This document shows positions 1-5,821 of a DNA stretch of 6,112 nucleotides, in pieces (positions within the stretch are counted from its first letter, which is position 1; each line of letters starts with the position of its first letter). This DNA comes from Pseudomonadota bacterium (GTDB taxonomy: Bacteria > Desulfobacterota > Desulfovibrionia > Desulfovibrionales > Desulfovibrionaceae): assembly GCA_023419375.1 (NCBI GenBank), contig JAEZYD010000036.1:1-6112 (forward strand), written 5' to 3'. The translations under genes and the position numbers were made by a program. The notes beneath the pieces are model-generated. The model was not told the DNA's origin. It saw only the letters and a list, made by a program, of their open reading frames with translations, and ran no database searches.

Positions 1-1003
1 CGACGCGGGCGTCGTAGAGCATCACCGGCACGATGGGGTGGGTGCTCTCCGGCACGTCGAAGCCCTCGGCTTTCAGCTGCGCGCGGAACCAGGCGGTGTT
101 TTCCATCAGGCGAGCCCTCGCCTCGCCGCCGGCCTCCAGCATGTCCAGCACCTTCAGCGTCGCGGCGCACACCGCGGGCGCGAGGGTGTTGGAGAAGAGG
201 TAGGGCCTCGACTTCTGCCGCAGGAGCTTCACGATTTCGGCCGAAGCCGCCGTGTACCCGCCCGACGCGCCGCCCATGGCCTTTCCGAAGGTGCCGGTCA
301 AAATGTCCACCCGGCCCATGACGCCGCAGTGCTCCGGCGTTCCCTTGCCGTTCTCGCCCATGAAGCCCACCGCGTGGCTGTCGTCCACCATCACCAGCGC
401 GTCGTACTTTTCGGCGAGGTCGCAGACGCCGCGCAGGTTCGCAACGAAGCCGTCCATCGAGAACACGCCGTCGGTTGCGACAATGCGGATGCGCGCGGAG
501 GCGGCCGCTTTCAGCTTCTCCTCCAGGTCTTCCATGTCGTTATTTTTGTATCTGAGCCGCTGCGCCTTGCAAAGCCGCACCCCGTCGATGATGGACGCGT
601 GGTTGAGCTCATCGGAGATCACCGCGTCCTCCCCGCCCAGCAGCGTCTCGAAGAGCCCGCCGTTGGCGTCAAAGCAGGAGGAGTAGAGGATCGCGTCCTC
701 CATACCCAGAAACGCCGCGAGCCGCGATTCCAGTTCCTTGTGGATCTCCTGCGTGCCGCAGATGAACCGCACGGAGGAGAGGCCGAAGCCCCACCGGTCG
801 TAGCTGGCCTTTGCGGCTTCGATGATCTCCGGGTCGCTGGAAAGCCCAAGGTAGTTGTTGGCGCACAGATTCAGAAGGCCCCGCGCCTTCGTGGTATCGA
901 TCCGCGCGCGCTGCGGCGTTACGATCACCCGCTCGCCCTTTAAAGTGCCCGCGGCTTCGATGTCATTGAGCGCCTTTTGGAAGTGCCCGATCGCGGTTTT
1001 CAT
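1..1003 (-). CDS. kbl: Glycine C-acetyltransferase (2-amino-3-ketobutyrate CoA ligase), C-terminus cut by window edge
   Basis: This PLP enzyme of the alpha-oxoamine synthase family cleaves 2-amino-3-ketobutyrate with CoA to give glycine and acetyl-CoA in the cytosol, completing threonine breakdown. The 334 visible residues begin MKTAIGHFQKALNDIEAAG and run off the left edge. The family is about 398 residues long, so roughly 60 C-terminal residues are missing. Visible landmarks are NNYLGL (49-54), GTQEIHKELE (83-92), the cofactor-binding VDDSHAVGF (206-214) and TGTFGKAMGGASGGY (236-250), in which Lys241 is the expected Schiff-base lysine. The ATG at 1003-1001 has GGGAGG seven bases upstream (complement of 1011-1016). 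It overlaps the tdh stop as ATGA, which implies translational coupling in one operon. Related enzymes such as KBL-like serine palmitoyltransferase or BioF are less likely because of the tdh neighbour and the close motif match. Confidence 0.96.
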   Translation of the reverse strand, partial: MKTAIGHFQKALNDIEAAGTLKGERVIVTPQRARIDTTKARGLLNLCANNYLGLSSDPEIIEAAKASYDRWGFGLSSVRFICGTQEIHKELESRLAAFLGMEDAILYSSCFDANGGLFETLLGGEDAVISDELNHASIIDGVRLCKAQRLRYKNNDMEDLEEKLKAAASARIRIVATDGVFSMDGFVANLRGVCDLAEKYDALVMVDDSHAVGFMGENGKGTPEHCGVMGRVDILTGTFGKAMGGASGGYTAASAEIVKLLRQKSRPYLFSNTLAPAVCAATLKVLDMLEAGGEARARLMENTAWFRAQLKAEGFDVPESTHPIVPVMLYDARV

Positions 1004-2043
1004 GCGTTCGCCTCCCAGTTCAGGATCACCTTGCCGCTCTTGCCGGTGTTCATCGCGGCGAAGCCCTGTTCGAAATCGGTGTAGTGAAAGCGGTGGGTGA
1101 TCAGCGGCCTCAGGTCCAGCCCGCTCTCCACCATCGCGGCCATCTTGTACCAGGTCTCGTACATCTTGCGGCCGTAGATGCCCTGAAGCGTCAGGCCCTT
1201 GAAGATCACCTGGTTCCAGTCGATCCGGGCGTCCTTCGAGAAGATGCCCAGCAGCGCGACCTTGCCGCCGTTTCGCATGTGGTCGAGCAATTGGTGCAGC
1301 GCCGCGTCGCTGCCGCTCATCTCCAGCGCAACGTCGAACCCCTCCACCATGTGGTGGGAACGCATGACCTCGCCCAAATCGTTCTCGCCCACGTTGATGG
1401 CGAAGAGGCCGAGCTTCCGCGCGAGGTCCAGACGGTATTCGTTCACGTCGGTGATGATCACCTGCCGCGCGCCGTTCTTTTTGCAGATGGCCGCCGCCAT
1501 GATGCCGATGGGCCCCGCGCCGGTCACCAATACGTCCTCGCCCACCACGTCGAACTCCAGCGCCGTGTGGGTGGCGTTGCCGTAGGCGTCGAAGAAGGCC
1601 ACCACGTCCTCCGGCAGGCCTTCGTCCAGGGGCACCACGTTCTTTGCCGGAAGGCAGAGGAACTGCGCGAACGCGCCGTTCTGGTTGACGCCCACGCCCA
1701 TCGTATACTTGCACCACTGCGCGTTGCCGCCCCGGCAGTTGCGGCAGTGGCCGCAGGTGATGTGGCCCTCGCCGCTGACGCGCTGGCCGACCTTCAGGCC
1801 CTCGACCCCTTCGCCGAGTTCTTCGATCACGCCCACGTACTCGTGCCCGATGGTGAGCGGCGGGACGATGTTCTTCTGGCTCCATTCGTCCCAATTGTAG
1901 ATGTGCAGGTCGGTGCCGCAGATGGCGGTCTTGCGGATGCGGATCAGCACCTCGCCATACCCGACCTTCGGAATGGGCACCTTTGTAAGCTCAAGCCCCT
2001 TGCCCGGCCGCGCCTTGACCAGCGCGTCCATCGTACCGTGCAT
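1000..2043 (-). CDS. tdh: L-threonine 3-dehydrogenase, zinc- and NAD-dependent
   Basis: This medium-chain dehydrogenase oxidises L-threonine to 2-amino-3-ketobutyrate with NAD+, supplying the substrate of the adjacent kbl product. The protein is 347 residues, against about 341 in E. coli. The catalytic zinc region shows Cys42, Thr44 and His47 in KTAICGTDLHIYNWDEWSQ, followed by His67-Glu68 in GHEYVG. The structural zinc lobe has Cys97, Cys100, Cys103 and Cys111 in GHITCGHCRNCRGG. The Rossmann fold follows, with GAGPIG (175-180) and the NAD-selecting Asp199 in ITDVNEYR. IFKGLTLQGIYGRKMYETWYK (near 280-300) and the C-terminal SGKVILNWE are also typical of the family. The reading frame stays open upstream to 2376. 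I chose the ATG at 2043 because AAGGAGGG lies eight bases before it and family similarity starts there. The in-frame ATG at 2031 is an alternative. The stop overlaps kbl. Confidence 0.97.
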   Translation of the reverse strand: MHGTMDALVKARPGKGLELTKVPIPKVGYGEVLIRIRKTAICGTDLHIYNWDEWSQKNIVPPLTIGHEYVGVIEELGEGVEGLKVGQRVSGEGHITCGHCRNCRGGNAQWCKYTMGVGVNQNGAFAQFLCLPAKNVVPLDEGLPEDVVAFFDAYGNATHTALEFDVVGEDVLVTGAGPIGIMAAAICKKNGARQVIITDVNEYRLDLARKLGLFAINVGENDLGEVMRSHHMVEGFDVALEMSGSDAALHQLLDHMRNGGKVALLGIFSKDARIDWNQVIFKGLTLQGIYGRKMYETWYKMAAMVESGLDLRPLITHRFHYTDFEQGFAAMNTGKSGKVILNWEANA

Positions 2044-2167
2044 GCGTGTAACCCTCCTTGTCTCCCCGCATCGGAGCCGACGCCAACCCTTTCCCCAGAG
2101 GGAAACCACCTTCCCCGCGAAACCGCCGGGGCGGCGGGAAGGCCTTCGGGGATATGGCATCGATCCA
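2044..2167 (-). promoter_or_regulatory. GC-rich 5' leader of the tdh-kbl mRNA with two hairpins
   Basis: If transcription starts about seven bases after the -10 box, the mRNA has an untranslated leader of about 124 nt. It contains a perfect 6-bp hairpin with a 4-base loop (TTTCCC at 2090-2095 pairing with GGGAAA at 2100-2105). It also contains a stronger stem of CCTTCCC (2109-2115) with GGGAAGG (2136-2142), extended inward by GC/GC after one bulged base. Neither is followed by a T-run, so neither is an intrinsic terminator. I recognise no riboswitch or T-box consensus. The leader could affect mRNA stability or access to the tdh ribosome-binding site, but that is inference. Confidence 0.4.
2052..2059 (-). 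promoter_or_regulatory. Ribosome-binding site fixing the tdh start
   Basis: The minus strand reads AAGGAGGG here, close to the ideal Shine-Dalgarno sequence, with eight bases before the ATG at 2043-2041. It decides the start in a frame that is otherwise open a further 333 bases upstream. The upstream in-frame residues are arginine- and proline-rich, unlike any Tdh N-terminus. Confidence 0.85.
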
Positions 2168-2173
2168 CCCACA

Positions 2174-2202
2174 AGTATAACACGCGCGGCCCGGCGCGTC
2201 CA
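2174..2202 (-). promoter_or_regulatory. Promoter of the tdh-kbl operon (extended -10)
   Basis: On the minus strand a -35 box TGGACG (2197-2202; four of six consensus bases) is followed by a 17-bp spacer and the -10 box TATACT (2174-2179; five of six). The three bases before the -10 read TGT, giving an extended TGn element that offsets the weak -35. The predicted start is near 2167. It is divergent from the DUF1848 promoter, with 40 bp between the two -35 boxes, so one regulator bound between them could affect both. Confidence 0.7.
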
Positions 2203-2242
2203 TCGAAAGTTGGCGTCTTCGCTGCCCCGCGCCTGCCGGGAA

Positions 2243-2271
2243 TTGACATCCGGCGCTTCCGGCGGTAAGAT
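2243..2271 (+). promoter_or_regulatory. Promoter of the DUF1848 gene
   Basis: A perfect -35 box TTGACA (2243-2248), a 17-bp spacer and TAAGAT (2266-2271; four of six consensus bases) place the start near 2278, 18 bases before the TTG codon. The -35 box sits inside an inverted repeat, GCCGG (2235-2239) with CCGGC (2250-2254), a weak operator candidate. Confidence 0.65.
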
Positions 2272-2278
2272 GGGGGAA

Positions 2279-2285
2279 GGGGGAG
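2279..2285 (+). promoter_or_regulatory. Ribosome-binding site supporting the TTG start
   Basis: The purine run GGGGGAG lies ten bases before the TTG at 2296. The nearby ATG at 2286 is in a different frame and abuts this run, leaving it no spacing. The site therefore supports initiation at TTG. Confidence 0.6.
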
Positions 2286-2295
2286 ATGGGAAACC

Positions 2296-3177
2296 TTGAT
2301 CGTCAGCGCCAGCCGCAGAACCGACATCCCGGCGCACTACGCCGACTGGTTTCTGGAGCGCGTGCGGGCGGGGCACGCGCTGGTCCGCAACCCCAGGAAC
2401 GCGTCACAGGTCCGTCGGGTTTCGCTCCGATCGGAGGACGTGGACGGCATCGTGTTCTGGACGAAAAACCCGCTGCCTTTGCTGCCGCGCCTTCGGGAGC
2501 TTTCGGACTACGCCTATTATTTCCAGCTGACCGTCACGCCCTACGGGCCGGACGTGGAGCCGGGCATCCCGGATAAGCAGAGCGCCATCCTGCCGGCCGT
2601 GCTTCGGCTTTCGGACGAGATCGGGCCGGGCCGCGTCGTGTGGCGCTACGACCCGATCCTTTTGAGCGAAAGGTACACAAAGGGCTTCCACTACGGGGCG
2701 TTTGAATCGATGGCGCGCAGGCTCTCCGGGCGCGTGGCCCGCTGCACGGTCAGCTTCCTGGACCTCTACAAAAACACCGCCCGAAACGCGAGGCTGATGG
2801 GGCTTGCGCCGACTTCAGAAGCGGACATGGCGGAGATGGCGGAGCGCATCGCCGGGATTGCGAATGCGTACGGCATCCCGGTGGACGCCTGCGCGGAGTC
2901 GATGGATTTCTCGCGCTTTGGTATCGGCCGCGCCCGGTGCGTAGACCCCGAGATCTTGGAAGCCGCTTCCGGCCGCCCCGTCGAATTCAGGCGGCAGAAG
3001 GGCCAGCGGCCCGGGTGCGGCTGCGCGGACAGCGTGGACATCGGGGTTTACAATTCCTGTCCGGGCGGGTGCGGGTACTGTTACGCCAACTTCAGCCCGG
3101 CGCTGACCCGGGAGAACCTCGCGTGGTATGACGCGCGCTCACCGCTCCTCTGCGGGCGGGAAGACAGGGACGAATGA
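2296..3177 (+). CDS. DUF1848 family protein with C-terminal radical-SAM-like cysteine cluster
   Basis: The 293-residue protein opens with the MIVSASRRTDIPA signature I associate with DUF1848 and is full length for the family, whose function is unknown. Predicted strands recall a TIM barrel: GIVFWTKNP (51-59), YYFQLTVTPYG (74-84), VVWRYDPI (114-121), CTVSFLDLY (150-158) and IPVDACAES (194-202). The C-terminal region has Cys241 and Cys243 (CGC), then Cys255, Cys259 and Cys262 in NSCPGGCGYCYA. This CX3CX2C motif, with an aromatic residue before the last Cys, is what radical SAM enzymes use to hold a [4Fe-4S] cluster, although there it is normally N-terminal. A redox or SAM-dependent role is inferred and no substrate is known. 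The start is TTG with its own promoter and ribosome-binding site. The gene diverges from tdh, which need not imply shared function. Confidence 0.9.
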   Translation: MIVSASRRTDIPAHYADWFLERVRAGHALVRNPRNASQVRRVSLRSEDVDGIVFWTKNPLPLLPRLRELSDYAYYFQLTVTPYGPDVEPGIPDKQSAILPAVLRLSDEIGPGRVVWRYDPILLSERYTKGFHYGAFESMARRLSGRVARCTVSFLDLYKNTARNARLMGLAPTSEADMAEMAERIAGIANAYGIPVDACAESMDFSRFGIGRARCVDPEILEAASGRPVEFRRQKGQRPGCGCADSVDIGVYNSCPGGCGYCYANFSPALTRENLAWYDARSPLLCGREDRDE

Positions 3178-3270
3178 ACGCCCGGAAACATCGCTTTCCG
3201 ATCCTTTGAGGCAAGAGAGCGGGGGCGCAGGTGCGTCCACCGATCCATAACAAAACGTGGAGGGTTCCCT

Positions 3271-3879
3271 ATGAACCGGAAGATCGGCATGGCCTCGTCG
3301 CTCGTCACGCTGTTGGCGGTTGCCGCATTCGCTGCGTGCATGCTTCTCAATTCCCAAATGGGCAGCTACCTCTCCAGCATGTTCATCGCCTGGGGATATC
3401 TGCCGATGGCCTGCGCGCTCGCGGCGCGCGCGAAGGACGAAGCCCGCGCCGCCGCCCTCACCGGGATGGCGTTCGCGTCAATTTACGGTGTGCTGATCGC
3501 CGTGGTCTACTTCGCGCAGCTGACGGCGGTGCGCCTGAGCCCGCTTTCGGAGGAGGCGCTCTCCATTCTGGACTACACTCGGTTCGGGCTGTTCTTCAGC
3601 CTGGACCTGCTGGGCTACGGCTTCATGGCGCTGTCCACGTTCTTTCTCGGCCTCACCGTGAGCCCCGAAGGGCGCGCGGACAAGTGGCTAAAGGGCCTTC
3701 TGATGATCCACGGCGTTTTCGCCGTCTCCTGCGTCGTACTCCCGATCCTTGGCCTTTTCAAGCCGGGCATGGCGGGCGGCGACCTGATCGGGGTGCTGGT
3801 GCTGGAATTCTGGTGCGCGTACTTCCTGCCGGTGTGCGCGCTGGCGTACATGCATTTCAGGAGCGAAGCCCAAAGCTGA
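3271..3879 (+). CDS. Six-helix integral membrane protein of unknown function
   Basis: The 202-residue product is very hydrophobic, with about six predicted transmembrane segments at roughly 8-27, 33-51, 60-83, 106-128, 140-160 and 172-195. Short charged stretches such as ARAKDEARAA (52-61) and SPEGRADKW (131-139) form the connecting loops. Segment 1 could be mistaken for a signal peptide, but no cleavage site is evident. The stretch SILDYTRFGLFFSLDLLGYG (98-117) looks conserved: I recall similar uncharacterised clostridial membrane proteins but cannot name a family. No transporter or enzyme motif is visible. The ATG at 3271 has GGAGGG six bases upstream (3259-3264). I found no convincing promoter in the 93-bp gap after the DUF1848 gene, so co-transcription from the 2243 promoter is likely. 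The coding sequence is GC-rich like regions 1 and 2. Confidence 0.85.
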   Translation: MNRKIGMASSLVTLLAVAAFAACMLLNSQMGSYLSSMFIAWGYLPMACALAARAKDEARAAALTGMAFASIYGVLIAVVYFAQLTAVRLSPLSEEALSILDYTRFGLFFSLDLLGYGFMALSTFFLGLTVSPEGRADKWLKGLLMIHGVFAVSCVVLPILGLFKPGMAGGDLIGVLVLEFWCAYFLPVCALAYMHFRSEAQS

Positions 3880-3887
3880 CGGCTACT

Positions 3888-3984
3888 CCTGTTCACCTCT
3901 ACTGAATGGCTTTTGACGGGAAGGTCAAACCTGAGCAGTCAACTGATCGGACATAGCGGAGAAAGCGAGGTGAATGCCTGACAG
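3888..3984. other. Foldable intergenic block, possible structured RNA or mobile-element remnant
   Basis: An 8-bp perfect inverted repeat, TTCACCTC (3892-3899) with GAGGTGAA (3967-3974), encloses 67 bases. The stem can continue outward through CCTG (3888-3891) with CAGG (3981-3984) across a bulge. Inside lies a second hairpin, TTTGAC (3912-3917) with GTCAAA (3924-3929), extendable by GG/CC. Together these give a branched fold. Neither strand shows a terminator-type T-run after it. The strand is undetermined. A remnant of group II intron domain I is a vague possibility that I cannot verify. Confidence 0.3.
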
Positions 3985-4029
3985 GAAGCGGACATCAGCA
4001 TGGCGGTTTGAACTATAGGTTAGGACTAT

Positions 4030-4060
4030 GGGAAATGATCATATCCCTAGGCCATTTTTA
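4030..4060 (+). terminator. Weak candidate terminator after the membrane-protein gene
   Basis: An imperfect palindrome, GGGA-A-ATGATCAT-A-TCCC (4030-4047), is followed after eight bases by TTTTT (4056-4060). The stem is short and mismatched and the T-run is separated from it, so any termination would be inefficient. It overlaps the stop codon of the convergent 568-residue gene. No better terminator is visible for either convergent gene in the 167-bp gap. Confidence 0.22.
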
Positions 4061-5753
4061 GAGATGAGTGATTTGGAAGATGTAAACCGCAATATCCGAT
4101 TATGATTAAGTTTTCGTCACTTAAGTAGTCATAGTATACACGAATACTATCTGCATTCTCCTTATTTCCTTTCTTCACATGAGATTCGATAAAGATTTTC
4201 CTTCCGTTGTATTCATCAACGCGCATCGACATAAGATTTGGATTTGACCGTGTCTGCATTCCTTCCCCTCTAGCCCACTCTAGTCCAGTTTTATGCTTGA
4301 AGTCAAGCTCAATTTGCATACAATTGCTCTTGTGCAATTCGTGGAGTGTGTTAGCAATATCGTAAATACATTTCCAGAACAATTTCGGCTTTGTTTTTGA
4401 TTCCTTTATCGACCGCCATGCCTGATCTGTAAACCGAATTCTGTCGAAAAAAGCACATTCAAGGAATTTTGCAATTTCTTCGTTAGTTTCTGGGAGCGAG
4501 CATAATGATGGGATGGATTCTTGCATTGTCTTTATGCACCTTAGGGATTCGTGAGCACTGGATAGCTGTGTGGATAATGAAGCGCGCTCTGCGTCTATTT
4601 TCCTATTGTCGCGTTTCAGTGATTCGTTTTCGGAACTGTACTCTGATAACTGGGATTGCAAATGTGAGATCTCGCTATCTGCCTTATTGAGTTCATCATC
4701 TGCCATCTTAAGTAGTTGTGCATATTCAGATATATTCTCGGAGGTGCCGCGCAGTGAATCGACCGTTGAATCGAGCTTAATTCGTAACTTAAGATATTGG
4801 CTCCTTTGATATAGTTCTTTGCAGTCATTAATGCGAAACATAGTCCTAGAATCATATGAGCGTATATCCTGTGAAAAGGCCCTCCTTAACATAGTAATTA
4901 CATGGCCTTCTCCGATTCTGGAGAATTCATCGCCTGATATATAACGATGTCTATAGCAATCTCCACTTTCTGATTTGCGTATATTCGGCATATAAATGCG
5001 AATGCTACCCGGGTAGCATCTATATGACCTATCCAAGAAATAGTCGAGTTCATCGATAAAATCATCATCGTCGGAATAGTAAACGAGCGCATTGCCGGCA
5101 ACGTTATCCATTAGCTTGGATGGGAACGTATCTGATCTCTTTGGTTCGTTGTTCTTTCCTAATGGTGATATATATATAATTGGTACGCCTCTATTTTCGG
5201 CACATAGTACATTGTTAATAAAATCTAGTGCATCGCCAACGTGCAGTTGAGATGCTTTATCTGTTAAAACTATATCTTTCGAATAGCACTTAAGATATTG
5301 ATGATTAAGGAGTTTTCGAACAATTGATGGCGTGTTTAAGGTGGGGCTTGGTTCGAGTTCGCCAATAAAACCTGGAGAATCTGAATAGTATACAACGAAT
5401 GAAATAGTCGCTCTTTCTTTAGACTTTTGAACAAACCCAATCTCTGTAGTCCATGTCCTTGGAGACGTGTTCTCCTTGCGCTGAAATTCAGATATCTTGC
5501 ATGCCCAATACTGTTCATCGCTTTGATCTTCGGGTATAAAAGAAGATGTAGTAGCCGACACAACTTTTCCTGCATCTTCAAAATCGCCATATTTCTGAAA
5601 TTGAATCCAATTCCAGAAGTGAACGTTCTGCCTGTACCTCCAACTTGCCCAAGTTCTTATAACGTCGACTAGAAGAGAAAGTAAGTTATGACCGGACGTA
5701 CTTTCAACATCAAAACGAGCTTTATAGAAAACGCGCGCTGATAAATCTAGCAT
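4047..5753 (-). CDS. Unrecognised 568-residue coiled-coil protein, putative accessory or defence-type gene
   Basis: I do not recognise a named family. Three regions are visible. Residues 1-300 look alpha/beta, with hydrophobic strands at ATISFVVYYSD (115-125), RGVPIIYIS (188-196), AGNALVYYS (219-227) and YPGSIRIYMPN (247-257). Residues about 325-405 form a polar heptad-rich helix (for example LNKADSEISHLQSQLSEYSS, 355-374), a probable coiled coil for self-association. Residues 420-568 form a compact domain ending in alternating strands, GRKIFIESHVKKGN (517-530), IRVYYDY (537-543) and LIIIGYCGLHLP (549-560). No signal peptide, membrane segment, Walker motif or obvious nuclease motif is evident. 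The ATG at 5753 has AAGGGGTG seven bases upstream and a good promoter, so the gene appears intact and expressed alone. Its AT-rich codons differ sharply from all neighbours, suggesting horizontal transfer. A phage-defence or toxin role is only a hypothesis. Confidence 0.88.
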   Translation of the reverse strand: MLDLSARVFYKARFDVESTSGHNLLSLLVDVIRTWASWRYRQNVHFWNWIQFQKYGDFEDAGKVVSATTSSFIPEDQSDEQYWACKISEFQRKENTSPRTWTTEIGFVQKSKERATISFVVYYSDSPGFIGELEPSPTLNTPSIVRKLLNHQYLKCYSKDIVLTDKASQLHVGDALDFINNVLCAENRGVPIIYISPLGKNNEPKRSDTFPSKLMDNVAGNALVYYSDDDDFIDELDYFLDRSYRCYPGSIRIYMPNIRKSESGDCYRHRYISGDEFSRIGEGHVITMLRRAFSQDIRSYDSRTMFRINDCKELYQRSQYLKLRIKLDSTVDSLRGTSENISEYAQLLKMADDELNKADSEISHLQSQLSEYSSENESLKRDNRKIDAERASLSTQLSSAHESLRCIKTMQESIPSLCSLPETNEEIAKFLECAFFDRIRFTDQAWRSIKESKTKPKLFWKCIYDIANTLHELHKSNCMQIELDFKHKTGLEWARGEGMQTRSNPNLMSMRVDEYNGRKIFIESHVKKGNKENADSIRVYYDYLSDENLIIIGYCGLHLPNHSSLKMA

Positions 5754-5779
5754 ATTGCTTCACCCCTTGTATTAAGATG

Positions 5780-5792
5780 AGTATATTATACT
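5780..5792. repeat. 13-bp palindrome over the -10 box, candidate operator
   Basis: AGTATA (5780-5785), one central T (5786) and TATACT (5787-5792) form a perfect inverted repeat covering the -10 hexamer of the 568-residue gene. A dimeric regulator bound here would block transcription. Being made only of TATA-like sequence, it could also arise by chance. Confidence 0.35.
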
Positions 5793-5813
5793 TGGAAATT
5801 ACAAGAAAATCAA
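5785..5813 (-). promoter_or_regulatory. Promoter of the 568-residue coiled-coil gene
   Basis: The minus strand carries TTGATT (5808-5813; four of six -35 consensus bases), a 17-bp spacer and a perfect TATAAT (5785-5790). The predicted start near 5778 leaves a leader of about 25 bases containing the AAGGGGTG ribosome-binding site (5761-5768). Confidence 0.7.
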
Positions 5814-5821
5814 TTAAATAT

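Noticed and set aside
38..943. A 301-codon plus-strand open frame, plus other plus-strand frames across 1000-2300
   Set aside because: They are antisense to kbl and tdh, whose minus-strand products show clear catalytic motifs. Their translations are rich in Arg, His and Ala with no recognisable domain, as expected of antisense frames in GC-rich DNA.
2156..2172. T-box-like sequence GGGTGGATCG in the tdh leader (minus strand)
   Set aside because: It resembles the T-box antiterminator core only partly, lies right at the predicted transcription start instead of before a terminator, and has no specifier stem.
2044..2376. N-terminal extension of tdh up to the first possible start of its open frame
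   Set aside because: The added residues are low-complexity Arg/Pro/Gly and resemble no dehydrogenase. The extension passes over the tdh promoter, and a strong ribosome-binding site points to 2043.
3183..3200. Hairpin CGGAAA-N6-TTTCCG between the DUF1848 and membrane-protein genes as a terminator
   Set aside because: The stem is only six base pairs with a poor T content after it (ATCCTTTGAG). Termination here would leave the next gene with no visible promoter.
3220..3238. Second small hairpin, GGGCGC-AGGT-GCGTCC, before the membrane-protein gene
   Set aside because: It has one G-T pair, no T-run and no relation to a promoter, so chance in GC-rich sequence is sufficient explanation.
3974..4018. 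14-codon frame with a GCGAGG-like ribosome-binding site in the convergent gap
   Set aside because: It is too short and has no recognisable product. It overlaps one arm of the foldable block, which better explains the sequence.
4505..5101. Several short frames (60-80 codons) on both strands inside the coiled-coil gene
   Set aside because: They are fully contained in the 568-codon gene in other frames, without good ribosome-binding sites or recognisable domains.
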